The translations under genes were made by a program, and so were the position numbers. Of a DNA stretch of 64,000 nucleotides, positions 10,953-22,900 are shown one piece after another. The notes under the pieces were generated by a model. It was not told where the DNA came from and did no database searches. It was given only the letters and a program-made list of their open reading frames with translations. The DNA is from Adiantum capillus-veneris (taxonomy: Eukaryota; Streptophyta; Polypodiopsida; Polypodiales; Pteridaceae): positions 139,068,398 through 139,132,397 of the forward strand of contig CM043958.1 of the NCBI GenBank assembly GCA_014529385.2, in the 5' to 3' direction. Numbering within the stretch: the first letter of the stretch is position 1; each line of letters opens with the position of its first letter.

Positions 10953-12130
10953 GAGTGTGACTCTGAAATTGGCTCCAATTGAAGAGGTATGGCTAGATAG
11001 ACCACCCATGGAATTAGATGGGGAGTCTTTGAATGGAGATTGGGGATTAGAGCATCTAGGCCTAACAGAATTTGGAACATTGTGACTCTACCTTCGTACC
11101 TAGGTGAGAATGAAGAGAAATCGATGGTCTACAAAACAACAAAACTAAATAGGCCGAAATAAACCTTGGATGTGGCAAATTTCTAGTCCATTATGTCAAC
11201 CCCAATTCATTGCACAATCACATTGGTTGAGCTACTGAAGTTACGAACATACCTATGGAGAGATTTACAAATCACCATGGAAAAGATGGGCTTAAAGGGA
11301 GTATGTCGAACAAAACTAGAAAATTTGCAAAACAAGGAGACACGGACTAAAATTGTCAACTCTGTGTCCATGAAAAAAGTAGGCAACTACTGTGAGGGGA
11401 ACAATATTCTCCCAGTACAATACAATAATGTAACCACCATGGCTGTTTTGTACAATGGGGCTGGCATTGCCATAACAACAAAATCCGTCTGGGAAGCCTG
11501 GGGAAAACCATCAGGAAAACAAGGATGAAACTACAAGTGACAGATGGACACATTGAGAAACCGATGGGCTTACTAGAGAATGTGATAGTCAACTCCTGTG
11601 GAATTGACTACCAACACACTTTTGCCATTACAGGTTTTGGAAAGAAACTCAACTATGAAAGTATCTTGGGAAGACCGTTTATGAGACATATTCAATTAAT
11701 CCAAATTTGGGGAGTGATTATCTCTACCTAGAACACACGTAGGAGTGATTACCCGAGTAAATCTAAAAGACCACTCCTACAAGGATGTCCTGAGGACACC
11801 TATACAGGAATTGGACTCTGAAACCTCAAGAGAGACTAAACTGTCGTCATGGATACACAAAGACACTCCAATTTGGATGTGTGGGGCTTCTAAAAAATCA
11901 AGCAATTTCATACGGGAAGATTGCTTTTTAGACAGAGAAGTAAATGATGCAGATTACATACCTGAACCATTACTTGAGCATTTGTTCGAACCTTTTGAGT
12001 GGACTCAGATTCTGGCCACTATGGATGTATGCATTAATAAATCTACACCTACACACTTTTGTGACAAGGAAGGCTATGATATAGCCGCGGTCCATATTGT
12101 ATTTATTGAAATGATTGAGGAGCAACAAGT
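10953..12130 (+). mobile_element. Element F: fragment of a B-type Ty3 element, host of element A
   Basis: Coding similarity to element B (- strand, 28300-29705) begins right after the A LTR: LAPIEEVWLD at 10975 matches APIEEVWLD in B. It stays collinear through the protease and the FEWTQILATMDVC box (about 11994). The fragment stops near 12110-12135, where gag of element H starts. So A inserted into an F copy whose 5' part lies left of the window. Confidence 0.8.
10965..12130 (+). pseudogene. Element F protease region and linker
   Basis: Pieces at 11193-11528, 11525-11731 and 11745-12155 align with one B region in three frames. The segment MSTPIHCTITLVELLKLR pairs with MSTPIQCTLTLGELLKLR of B. 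The protease active site reads LYNGAGIAI where B has LDSGAGIAI, so the catalytic Asp is replaced by Tyr. The flap-to-end part has LNYESILGRPFMR, the G-R-P box. After it comes a linker with LKDHSYKDVLRTPIQE that B also has. No RT follows; the copy is cut by element H. Confidence 0.78.
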
Positions 12131-12133
12131 ATT

Positions 12134-12715
12134 ATGGAAGAGAAGCCACGTCTAGGAGATGCATGTCCCTCTACTTCAAAGACGGTTACAAGAACTGGAG
12201 GAAGAAAGGATCCTAGACCTTCTTCTTATGAGGCTTCACCACAGGTGCCTCCTCCTCCTAAGGTTTCTATGGAGGAAGCATCTACACAAAAGAAGAAAGA
12301 GCAAGCAAAAGCAAAATCAAGAGGCCCTGCATACATACTACAATCCAACATTGAAGCTACCACAAATTTAAAACAGGTATTGGAGGAAAGGATTTTGAAT
12401 AGTAAAGTTGAGTTTACCTTGGGCAAAGTTCTTGGCATAGCTAAACACGAGTTTCATGAAGAAATTATAGATATCATAAAAAGAAAGTGGCAAACTCTTG
12501 CCGAGTCTATTCCTCCACAATCCCAGGGTGAAGGAGAATCACTGAAGGCACAAGGGATACATGTACAAGAGGGTAAATGTGATGACAGTGTGGTAAAATG
12601 TTACCATCTTATGGAAGAGATACACATGCTAGATTTGTGGATGATGATGATGATGAAGATGAAGCCTCCCATAAAATCCACTAATGTGAACATTTCCTTT
12701 AAGAGGGTTCTTTAA
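12134..12715 (+). pseudogene. Element H gag-like region
   Basis: Reads MEEKPRLGDACPSTSK, a K/E/P-rich stretch with PPPPK, then a compact helical block: AYILQSNIEATTNLKQVLEE, FTLGKVLGIAKHEF and IIDIIKRKWQ. This block precedes the protease in relatives of this lineage that I remember. The end runs into an ATG/GAT triplet repeat (12640-12660) and the frame stops at 12713. No zinc knuckle is visible here. Confidence 0.6.
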
Positions 12716-14180
12716 GGAGCATAAGAAGAGTACTTGATTAAAAGTAGCAAAATGAACATTATACCTAATTAGCTTGGCATGAACAATACTTGTAAAAGAG
12801 AGAGAGAAAAATTTGAGAAATTGAAAACAATTGAGGACCGTATTTACTTGGAGCCGGTCCTTCCTGTATGATAGATTCTCCCATGTAGAGAGACTTGGTA
12901 CAATACAAGATTTGTGTTCCTTGAGACCTCGTTGTTGCAATGAAGATGGAAATCTTCATGCACCAAGATTATGCCCTTAACGTAATCTAATGAAAGCATG
13001 AACTTGTCCTTGGCCTCAGTCCCGAGACCTCAAACACCTTAAAAGGTGGAGAGAGTAGCAGGGAATAAGGGTAGGGAAGAGGAAGAAGAAGTCTTCTTAC
13101 GAGAAAGACATAGACTCCTCACTTGATATTACTCTTGTTGCTTAGCATAGCATAATAGCATAGTAATGGAGATGAAGGAGATGGCAAGCATGCACTTTGG
13201 AGCATGGCTCTTGGTTGGATTTTCATTCCATAGCCAAGAGTTGTTGGTGTAGGCTCTCGACTTCTCAAGCTTGAGAAGGAGATGGTGTTCCTCACAACAC
13301 ACTATGAGAATCAGTGTGTGTGTGTGAGAGAATGAGAGAGGGTATATAGTCAAGCACACCCCCTCCTTTCTTGGGTCGACCCCCTCTTCTAGGTCAAGCC
13401 TGAAAGTGATTGAACCTCCTCAAGCCTAGTCAATCACATGATTTTTGCATTTCAAGCAACAAGGGTAGCATTAGGATAAGCGTCCTTCATACCCCTTTGA
13501 GAGAGAGGGCTTGAATAATGATCAAACAATTAATTAAATAAACTAAATTCTCATTGGACCCCTTTAGAGGTCAAGCAATAGGCTTTAGGCACAACATGAG
13601 GGCAACATGTGTAGGTGCTTGACATGTTTCCTTGTTGCCTCTTAGGTCTTGGGATTGCCTTGAGTGAGTGTGTGTGTTCTCTCTCATGCCCCTAGCTTTA
13701 GGGCTCGCCCCCCTTCTTGTAGGGATCATGTTGAATTTGGATCACCTCACCCCTTGATCACCTTAGTCATGAAACATGACAAGCACCTTAATCATCAAGC
13801 ATGACAAGAACCTCAAGCACCTTAGTCAGCAAGGACGACAAGCACGACAAGCACCTTAGTCAGTAAGCACGACAAGCACCTCAAGCTTGGGCCAGGTTCC
13901 CACCTCAAGCTCAGTCCTAGCTTGCCTAAGGTCCTAGGTCTAAGGACTTTTAACACTAACATTTGGAGGTCTTTAATGAAGCTAACACTAAGGTCTTTCA
14001 AGCTCCATTAGCTAGCACTACTCTTTGATAGACCATCTCTCAGTGGACCCATTGACTTTGGTCCCGTGCTGAGATAGATCCATAAGCACATGTCTATATT
14101 CTAACTCTTGTTCCCATTTATTCTCCCACATTAAATGATTAGTGTAATATGAGAAAGTCATTTGGGTTAGTGAGATATTA
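12716..14180. other. Non-coding insertion within element H
   Basis: Splits gag-like and protease parts of H. No ORF of note. It contains short GA and GT runs (12797, 13317), a minisatellite at 13754-13890, and on the - strand a possible LTR start TGTTAGTGTTAAAAG at 13962. The other end is not found, so its class is open. Confidence 0.45.
13754..13890. repeat. Degenerate minisatellite with CAAGCACCTTAGTCA units
   Basis: Four or more imperfect units of about 25-35 bp containing GACAAGCACCT and TTAGTCA. Units differ by small indels. Confidence 0.6.
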
Positions 14181-14221
14181 AATTTTATGACAGCTATAAT
14201 GGAAACTTTAGTAAAGGGGGT

Positions 14222-14700
14222 GATCTTGAGGAGCCATATAATGTTGCATTGATAGATCATGGCTCCGAAATCAATCTTATGTCCAAGAGTCTTTATGTGA
14301 AGGACAAGTGGCTAATAGACACATACCATGGATGGATGATTAGAGCTGCAAATAACTCAACAAAAGATGTATATGAGGCTTGTCCAAATGTGAAAGTGAC
14401 AATTGGTAATGTCAAAGGTGAGCAAAACTTCTTTGTACAGGAGATGTCTACCTATCCTCTTATCCTTGGGCAGCCATACATCAGAACCGTTTGCATGGAA
14501 ACAAAGGTTTTTCCTTGGATGATGGTTCTGCTTATGTTAGGAAAAAGAGCATAGATGAAAAGCAAGTTGTGGAATTCTTGATCATGTGTGTGAATCACAA
14601 GAGGAACTGCCATAGTCTTTGTGAGTATCCTCTACTAAAAGCAACCAAAGAGTTCAAAAACTACAGGGAGACAAGGCGGTTTGTCCATGTACCATTATAA
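14222..14700 (+). pseudogene. Element H aspartic protease domain
   Basis: Active-site segment ALIDHGSEINLMS at about 14245: the triad reads D-H-G. Further on come GWMIRAANNSTK, a strand with VKVTIGNVKGEQNFFVQE, and LILGQPYIR at about 14460, the LLG-P box of retropepsins. The tail passes into another frame at about 14500 (DDGSAYVRKK). As far as I recall DHG is the family's own motif, not a mutation, because the flanking residues are well kept. One small frameshift precedes the domain near 14210. Confidence 0.7.
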
Positions 14701-14809
14701 AGTGGGCTTGCAATGGTACAATAATAAAAAGGTTCTTGCCTGACCCAAAGCAAGAAAAAGGTTTTCTACAGGTTTTCAGGGATTAACAGAGCATGGGTCA
14801 ATATGTTTT

Positions 14810-15244
14810 ATGAAGCGTGAGGATATGAAAAGAAGTGCACGACAATATGTATATAATGTACATAAATACATGAAGGAAAATGGTTTCATAGAGGACAATG
14901 AATTCATTTTGAGTTTCTTTGAACAAGTTTCTCATGTAGTTACTATGCTTGATCTTGAGGCTATAATGGATTCTAGTATTACAGATGGAACCCACATTGT
15001 GAAAGTATGCTCTATGGAAATGCATCATGTGATTGAGGCTTTTGAAGATAAGAAAGATTTCAATGCTAATGAAGGACCAGAAGTGTGTGTGGAAACCAAG
15101 TACAAAATGATGGCAAAGAAAGTGAGACCAATAGTCTTACCTTTACCATCATATTACAGGAGAAAGCTAGAACAATCTTCTCTACACATAGAAATCTCAG
15201 AGATCCAAAAAGAACTAAACATAAGTTCACAATGGAATCCCTAA
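14810..15244 (+). pseudogene. Element H protease-RT spacer
   Basis: 144-codon open frame with mixed charged sequence (MKREDMKRSARQYVYNVHKY at the start) ending in a block that shifts to the next frame (15085-15357). No domain recognised. Position between PR and RT suggests a linker of the polyprotein. Confidence 0.45.
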
Positions 15245-15275
15245 AAGAGATAAAAGGGTTGGTTGTGAGGAGTTT

Positions 15276-16270
15276 TTGGCAGAAGAAGAGACGAAGTGTT
15301 TTAAAGAAATGCTTTCAAGACATAGTAAGGCTTTTTCTTTCCAACCACATGAGATAGGATGTGTTGATCCTAGTGTTGTTGCATCTATGTTGATCTTCAC
15401 TATCCCTCATATACCTTGGAATCTACATCCAATCCCGGTTCCAAAAGCACATTTTTCAAAGTTAATAGAACTACTCAATGAGAAAATTAGCATGAGTATC
15501 TTGGAGCCTTCTTATGCACCATATTCAAACAGGTGGTTCATTGTGCCTAAGAAGAATGGAGCTTTGCGCTTCATACAAGACATGCAACCTGTGAACAAGA
15601 TTACCATCAAAGATGTGGGTAAACGACCAATAGTGGATGAATTTACAGAGGCGTTTATAGGAAGGTCAATTTACTCAATGGGAGATCTCTATTCAGGGAA
15701 CAATCAATTTCAATTATATGTCGAAAGTAGAGATCTGATAGCCATGAAAACACCTTTGGGGCTAGTAAAGATGTGTACCTTAGCTCAAGGAGCAACAAAT
15801 TCAGTTACATATATGATGAATGGGATGAACAAGGTTCTATACGACTCCATACCTCAAATCTTGATGATGTGCCCATCAAAGGATGCGAAGAAAAAGACAA
15901 CGATGAAGCTCTGGATTCAACGGGGGTACTGTAAGTTTGTTGCAAACCATATCAAAGACTGCGAGAATATTTTGTCTAGGTTGGAAGAAGTTAGTCTTAT
16001 CCTCTCAAGACAAATTTTTTTTTTAAAGCTAACGAAGTGTTAATTGTGGGGCATATGTGTGGTCCTTATGGTAGAAGGCCTTGTCCAAAGAAGATGGATG
16101 CAATAAAAAATGTGAAAGAAACATGTACAACTGTAACTGAAAATTAAAGATTCCTTGGTGCTTGCATCTTCTATCATATTTGGATGCCACATTATGCACA
16201 TGTAGCAGATCCTCTTTATATGCTGTTGAGAAAGAATCAAAAGCTTAAATGGGAAGAATAGCACACAAAA
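15276..16270 (+). pseudogene. Element H reverse transcriptase
   Basis: Open frame 15276-16043 with IPVPKAHFSKLIELLNEK, WFIVPKKNGALRFIQD (about 15536), SMGDLYSGNNQFQL (about 15677) and LAQGATNSV (about 15780). The catalytic box is in the next frame, LDDVPIKGCEEKDNDE at about 15862, so a one-base change near 15855 breaks it. The thumb continues as LIVGHMCGPYGRRP (about 16040) and RFLGACIFYHIWMPHYAH (about 16150), with a stop at 16145. The box LDD rather than YxDD and the wording of the palm set it apart from the other three RTs in the window. Confidence 0.78.
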
Positions 16271-16273
16271 GCC

Positions 16274-16640
16274 ATGAGGAAGCTAAAGAAGCTACTTCTT
16301 TCATTACCAACCTTGAGAAAAGTAGAATATGCATGCGAAAGACCTATCATTGTGAGAGCGGACATGAGGACACTTGAATCCTTTTCAAAGGAGCTAGAAT
16401 GGCTCTTGATAGGTCAATACTTAAGTATTTTGCAGAAACAGGATGATTGGCATGAGCAAGAATTTAAGAGGATAAGAAGAAAAGAATACGTATACTTTTT
16501 GAAGGATGGCTACTTATGGAAGTATCCTAAACAAAGAGATGGGACAGCGTTGCAGGTGGTGTGTGATAATGCTACTCATAAAGGAGTTTCATGAAAGTTT
16601 ATGGGCAGGACATTGAGGTGTATAGGCAACATTTGCCAAA
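16274..16640 (+). pseudogene. Element H RNase H remnant and integrase N-terminus
   Basis: After the RT connection, the RNase H domain is mostly missing: RPIIVRADMRTLES is followed within about 15 codons by a segment with EFKRIRRKEYVYFLKDGYLW, which belongs to the region before the integrase zinc site. So most of RNase H has been deleted. The frame then ends at 16592 and the H-H part of the zinc domain continues in another frame (WAGH at about 16600). Confidence 0.55.
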
Positions 16641-17236
16641 GTAAAAGAAAGGTATTGGTGGAAAGGGATGTATAAGGATGTTACTGAGTTTGTGGAGTCA
16701 TGTGTGACATGCCAAATGTATTCAAATATATGGCATCATGATGGGCTACATCCTACATATCCATTGGCCATACATTACAAATGGGTTGTGGATTTGGGAC
16801 TTTGGAAAATGAGGTATTTGGTGCTTGCAAGAAAGATTTGTCTAATCAAGTTGAAGGGCGTGCACTATGGACAAAGAATACAAAACCCGTATGTAAATTC
16901 CTTCTTGAAGATGTGATTTGTCGTTATGGATGTATGGGAAAAATAACTTCAGATAGAGGAGAATTGGATGTTGACGAAGCAAGGGAATTATTCTCTAGGA
17001 TGGGTATTAAATTAGCTTTAACTTGTGCTTATAACCCAGAGGGCAATGAAAAGAGTGAACGAGGCCATCCTCCAATAATTAAAGCTTTGGCTAAGGCTTG
17101 TGAAGGTAAGCTTGGAGAGTGGCCAAGGTTACTTCTGTTTGCATTATGGGCCGATCGTACGACACATAGTTCAGTCATCGGCTATATGCCTGTTGAATTG
17201 ATGTATGGTCAAAAACCTGTGATGCCAATTGAATAG
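16641..17236 (+). pseudogene. Element H integrase core
   Basis: CVTCQ (about 16703) gives the zinc-binding cysteines. First catalytic Asp at 16791 (VVDLG). After a frameshift, second Asp at 16952 (SDRGELD) and Glu at 17057 (SERGHPP), 35 codons apart. The C-terminal part has LFALWADRTTHSS and ELMYGQKPVMPIE and ends with a TAG at 17234 where Gln would fit. No C-terminal domain or LTR is seen downstream. Confidence 0.78.
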
Positions 17237-17239
17237 CTC

Positions 17240-18636
<1,397 letters not shown>

Positions 18637-18709
<73 letters not shown>
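18637..18709. repeat. (AG)n microsatellite, 73 bp
   Basis: Uninterrupted AG from 18637 to 18709. Confidence 0.97.
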
Positions 18710-18711
<2 letters not shown>

Positions 18712-19171
18712 CTAATTGCTTGATTATGGCAAGAATTGGTGCTACCAACTCTAAATAGAAGACTTTTTTAACCTTAAGTGTGGGTAAATAACTAAAAAGA
18801 AAAAATCTTTGCATTCGAGTACCCGTGTATGGTAAGTAGATGGCATGGCATGTACAAAAGCATTGGGGGGTGTAAAAAATCATGAGAGGGAAATCCCATG
18901 CCCAATAGTCAGCATACATAAAAAAGGGGACACCATATATACAACATCAATGATAAAAGGGCATCTCTCTTGCATTTTCTACTTGAGTGTGGACTTACTA
19001 CATTATGTCTTCTTCCTAGGCCTTGAGAGTCTTGTATATTTCCTCCTTTGTGTTAGTATACCTGCAATGCCTACCTATCATTTTTACTCACCATAAATTA
19101 TGCTACATAGCTTGTAAAGCCCCCATATGAGGAGAAGCCAATAGTCCACATATACTTGGTGGATTCACACT
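18710..19171. other. Non-coding stretch, no gene seen
   Basis: Mixed sequence without recognisable coding or repeat structure. Confidence 0.5.
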
Positions 19172-19760
19172 TTTTTTTGAGAAAAATATCCTTCCATTAG
19201 TTAATAAAACTACCCATAGGGCTACAAACCACCTCTACTAGAGAAGGCTACAACAAAAGCTTGAGAAGACTCTCCCAGTGAGTAAACAAATATATACAAT
19301 GAGGCTAAATCACAAAAGGGGAGGAGGAAAGAGCCACATAGGTGGCCGGTAGTGCCATTTGGGCACAACCTATACCATGGTAAAGAAATTCAAAGGAAAG
19401 CTTCCGCATGCAGTCTGAGCTTCCCTAGTCTCTTAAATTGTCGTGAGAGTATGAATCAGCTCCAACCAAAATTCACAAACAATCTCTGTGGGACGCATGT
19501 CTAACCTCACCATCCTATCTTATTGCAGTATTAGTGAGAACCACAATTAATTTGTCAATCCATGGGATGAAGCTGACTCGACTAGTGCATAGAGGCTACA
19601 AGAGGGTGTCAATCTCTCGGAAAACAACTAACAACTCGCATCTAACTCAAGCTACACTTAAGTGACTGAAATCACCAAAAGCCAATCGCTCATCGGCAAG
19701 CAAATCACATCCGTTACAGCATCAAATGGCATCCAAACGTAATGAAACTTCCAGGACATG
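19172..19760 (-). mobile_element. Poly(A)-ended retroposon tail, LINE-like (putative)
   Basis: Read on the - strand, the sequence ends TTAACTAATGGAAGG...TTTCTCAAAAAAAAG at 19172, typical of the 3' ends of plant LINEs with a short A tail after a T/A-rich trailer. No RT ORF is upstream, so it would be a 5'-truncated copy. The upper limit is uncertain. Short target duplications were not found. Confidence 0.35.
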
Positions 19761-19966
19761 TTTATAAGACCTAAACACACATGCTTATGGTCTCAAACCC
19801 CACTTTAGGTCAAGTTCCAAAATCGTGATTATTAACAGCAGTGGATTTTTGACCTAGTCGTTTTCGACTCAGAATGCATCTAAATGCTTAGCAATGATGC
19901 CCCAATACCCTGCCTATGTTTAGTTTTTGATTTGAAAGTGTAAATTCCTAGTTATGAAGAAATTAG

Positions 19967-19985
19967 CCGCGGGTCGGCGACGCCA
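19967..19985 (-). promoter_or_regulatory. PBS-like site next to the B LTR
   Basis: On the - strand TGGCGTCGCCGACCCGCGG follows the LTR end by about 15 bases. TGGCG is the usual opening of a tRNA-primer site. A PBS downstream of what should be a 3' LTR is unexpected (see findings). Confidence 0.4.
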
Positions 19986-20000
19986 AAAGCTACAAAATAT

Positions 20001-20395
20001 TGTGAACTGCTTATGTCAATGCGTAGAGCTCTTACCTGCGGTTGCAATTCAATAAACACGACTGCAATGTGACAACTGGGGAGGGAGTAGGAAGCATGAG
20101 AAGGAGAGGAGTGAGCGCCATTAGCTCACGCTGTGTATTTCTTATCCAAAAACTTACAAAAATTGGCTTTTATACCTTAGCCAAGGTTTTTGGGTGGTCA
20201 AAACTAATAATCTGAAGTCCTACCAAAGTTGGGTAATGACTGGCTGATACAATTTGGAAGCTTGTAGCCCTGGATCATTAATTACAGACTTTATCCAAGA
20301 AAATAGGAGTTACAATATTCCCGATTTATCAAAAAAATAAATGTTTTATAAAGAGATCTCCAAAAAATGATATCCGTGTTAGCTTGCTGCTAACA
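20001..20395 (-). repeat. Element B LTR (about 395 bp, 3' limit uncertain)
   Basis: On the - strand it starts TGTTAGCAGC right after the polypurine tract and could end ...GTTCACA at 20001. It has a TATA box at 20167-20174. The other LTR is not visible, so the limit at 20001 rests on the CA end and the PBS-like site beyond it. Confidence 0.6.
20167..20174 (-). promoter_or_regulatory. TATA box of LTR B
   Basis: TATAAAAG on the - strand (GGTATAAAAGCC), about 220 bp into the LTR, a normal place for the U3 promoter. Confidence 0.55.
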
Positions 20396-20409
20396 TTCCC
20401 CCCCTCCTC
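20396..20409 (-). promoter_or_regulatory. Polypurine tract of element B
   Basis: GAGGAGGGGGGGAA on the - strand immediately before the TG of the LTR and 26 bases after the stop of the last module. Confidence 0.75.
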
Positions 20410-20434
20410 GCTTGTGTTGTCGCTTGACACAACT

Positions 20435-21408
20435 TTATGGGCTGAAATAATCTTTGGGTTGACGGCTGGCGAGGCGGTCTTTAAGCGCATTCAGTGACTT
20501 CTGGTATCTTATTTTTCTTTCTTTGTCTGGCACTTGCAAAAATTGCATGGTCACTCTGTTCTTCGGCTCCACCATGAGTAGCCTACAAATTTGGATGTGA
20601 GGTTGCTGATCACTGGCGCAAAGATCTTCGTTCGCCAAGTGAAGAATCCAGTGTAGAAAGCTTCCTCAAACGCCAACATATTATGCGATGGCAAGACCAT
20701 ACACCGGGCGTAGAAGCCATAGAGTACTTCTTCAGAAGGCTGACCACTGAGATCATAGCATAACCCCTTATTTCCCTTGAGGAATGACATCCACGGGGCG
20801 CCTGCTTGCTCTGGCTCATGAAAAGCTTCAATACAAGTGAGCAACATCCGGCATATTTTATATAACATTGCGCATGAGAGATCCGGTAGACTCTTGAAGA
20901 AATACATGGCGCCCGTTAGGGTTGTCACCATGTATTCCTCTGTAGCTTGTCCTTTCTCTGGAGCTGGCAGTTTGGGGTAGTTCAACCACGTTGGCCGCTT
21001 CTTTGTTAGTGCCTCATGCTCTTGCCATGTTCTTACTCTGGGTACATGACAAAATGTTGGATCTCTTTGCAGGGCTACATGTGCTCTTGTAAACAGAATC
21101 AAATACCGTGGATTCTTGTTCAACCAGCTCAACCTCCACTTTGGGTGGTCTTTATCTGCGCCATCTTCTTGCATGTCTTTGTAGAGCCTCTCTTTTACCT
21201 GTAGTAGTTCCACTTTTATGAGAGGGTATGACAGAGATTGCTGATGCCATTGCACATTGATCTGATTGGGAGTGAGTTGAGTGACGTTGATAGAGTGTAG
21301 AACTCTCAACTCCCAATCCATCGTGGCTTTCCACTGCTCATCCACCTCTTGGGTGATTTTTTCTTTCAGTGCGTCCTCCTTAGCTTTTGATAGCTGGACC
21401 ATAGGCAC
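20435..21408 (-). pseudogene. Element B 3' module, C-terminal globular block
   Basis: A 285-codon open frame (21408-20551) continues after a frameshift at about 20600 to a stop at 20435. It has Trp/Tyr/Cys-rich globular sequence: WRLSWLNKNPRYLILFTRAH, MYFFKSLPDLSCAMLYKICR and FYTGFFTWRTKIFAPVISNL. This suggests a folded helical domain; no membrane anchor is evident. It is preceded in frame by the coiled-coil region, and together they resemble the layout, but not the sequence, of the A/D extra module. I do not recognise a family. It is the least damaged ORF of element B apart from RT. Confidence 0.6.
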
Positions 21409-22900
21409 CGTGTCTGCATCTATGATGTTTATATGAAAATCCTCTTCACCACTCGGCTCTGGTGTGGATTGTGTCTCAAACTCAGCAAATCAGACCGAGG
21501 GTATATCTATCTGCGGTGGCTCTGAAGTGCCTGCCTCTTCCTGCGTATCCGGCTTTCCTTCCCTCAAGAGCTGGTTAACTCTCTTGAGCTCAGCTATTTC
21601 TTTAAGGAGCTCTTCTTCTCTCTAGACCCGCATCAAAGCCAGATCCCTACGCTGTGATTGCTCCAGATTTAATTCTAACTCGAGGTCCTTGTTCTTCTTT
21701 TCTAGTGCCTTGTATACTTCATCAGTCCCTTTAATCGAGGCCACGGCTGGATTCTCTCGGATTTGACGTAAGAAGATTGCCTGATCATTTATTCTCTATT
21801 CAGAGTATTGCAAAGAAGCATTTGAAACATCCAATTGCACTTGAATTTTTTGAGCTGACAGGGATTTCATAAGAAGTTTATTTGTTACTTCTGTCCGCTG
21901 CTCGTCTTTCGCTTTGCAAGCATCTGATAATTTGGTGAGTAGTTCACCTAACTCTGGTAATTTGGTGAGTAGTTCACCTAACTCTTCCATTTCTTTCTGC
22001 TGACGATCTCTTGCTAGCTGATGTTGTTCAGCTTCGGATTTCATCTCCTACACTTGCCTCTGAAGATCGGTGATGACATTCATTCTGTCTTTTAACTCTC
22101 CTCGGCGAGCATCAATCACCATGTCGAGTTCTTTAGCCTTTGTGCTGCGGATAAGTGCTGCTGATCGGAGTTTCTCTGTCATATCTTACATCTATCTTGC
22201 ATATTTGTTTACTTGCAATATGACCTCGTCATTAGACTGCCAATCCTCTTGTCTTGCCAGCTGAGTGGATGTGCATGCAGCCTCTTGTGTATCTTTCTGC
22301 TGCGTCGTGGTTGCTGGTTCTTCTTGAGTGGAGATAGAAGGTTGGTCTTCTTCTTCTTTGTCTTCCTGAGACTTTGATGCCTTGGCCGTTTCATACTAAG
22401 TGGAAGTAGAAGGTGTTGGCTCATACTGTGTAGTCTCTTCAGGTGCAGGGCTCACTGCCTTTTTCGGCTCAGGTTCTTTCTATTGTTGCTGCTCTTGTGT
22501 AGCAGTAGCCTTTTGTGCAGCTTCAACGACTTTCTCTTGTTTAGGCTCTGCTTCTTTCTCTTTTTGTTTCTCTTGCTGGTCAGCCTCTTGTGCAGATTTC
22601 GTTTCTTTGGTGGACTAAGATTCTTTGGCTCTCTCTTTCTCAGGTTCAGCTTCTTTAATTGGCTCTTTTGTGCGTCTTTCCCTACAAGTGATGGTGGTGG
22701 GATTTGCATAGGATGGTCTTGTTGTTCTGTAGGCGGTGAGGTGGGTCTGGGAGACTCATAGCCTTGTTCTTGTGCTTCTTCTCAAGCCGTCTTCTCGGCT
22801 TGTCTCTGTTCCTCTGCCTTTGTGGCTTTCCTAGCCGCTTCTTCAGGTTCCTTTCAGCTTGAGGGCTTCAGCTTCTTGGATAATTTTTTCCAGTTATCCC
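21409..22900 (-). pseudogene. Element B 3' module, K/E/Q-rich and coiled-coil region
   Basis: From about 22900 downward the - strand reads a charged low-complexity stretch (KETKSAQEADQQEKQKEKE and similar), then a segment with many E/L/K heptads (LRSAALIRSTKAKELDMV, EELGELLTKLPELGELLTKL, KALEKKNKDLELELNLEQ). A handful of TAG/TGA stops break it. A tandem 10-residue duplication lies at 21928-21986. The forward-strand Leu/Cys-rich ORFs here are shadows. Probably a scaffold-like or structural protein; this is inference from the coiled coil. Confidence 0.55.
21928..21986 (-). repeat. 30-bp tandem duplication inside the coiled coil
   Basis: TAATTTGGTGAGTAGTTCAC begins two adjacent copies 30 bp apart; it adds exactly ten residues (ELGELLTKL-type), so the frame is kept. 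Confidence 0.85.

Larger units (their letters stand above)
12134..17236 (+). mobile_element. Element H: Ty3-like element of a distinct lineage
   Basis: Gag C-terminal part, protease with DHG, RT, a shortened RNase H and integrase in order on the + strand. RT and integrase wording (DLYSGNNQFQL, LAQGATNSV, VGHMCGPYGRRP, YNPEGNEKSERGHPP) is unlike that of A, B and C and recalls a family shared by fungi (MarY1-like) and some plants. No LTRs found. It is interrupted by 12716-~14180. Confidence 0.75.

Noticed and set aside
14245-14260. DHG in element H as a damaging mutation
   Set aside because: Flanking residues are well kept and, as I remember the lineage, DHG is usual there, so I treat it as a family trait.
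22400-22761. Cys/Leu/Phe-rich + strand frames that look like membrane proteins
   Set aside because: They are antisense shadows of the K/E/Q-rich module of element B.
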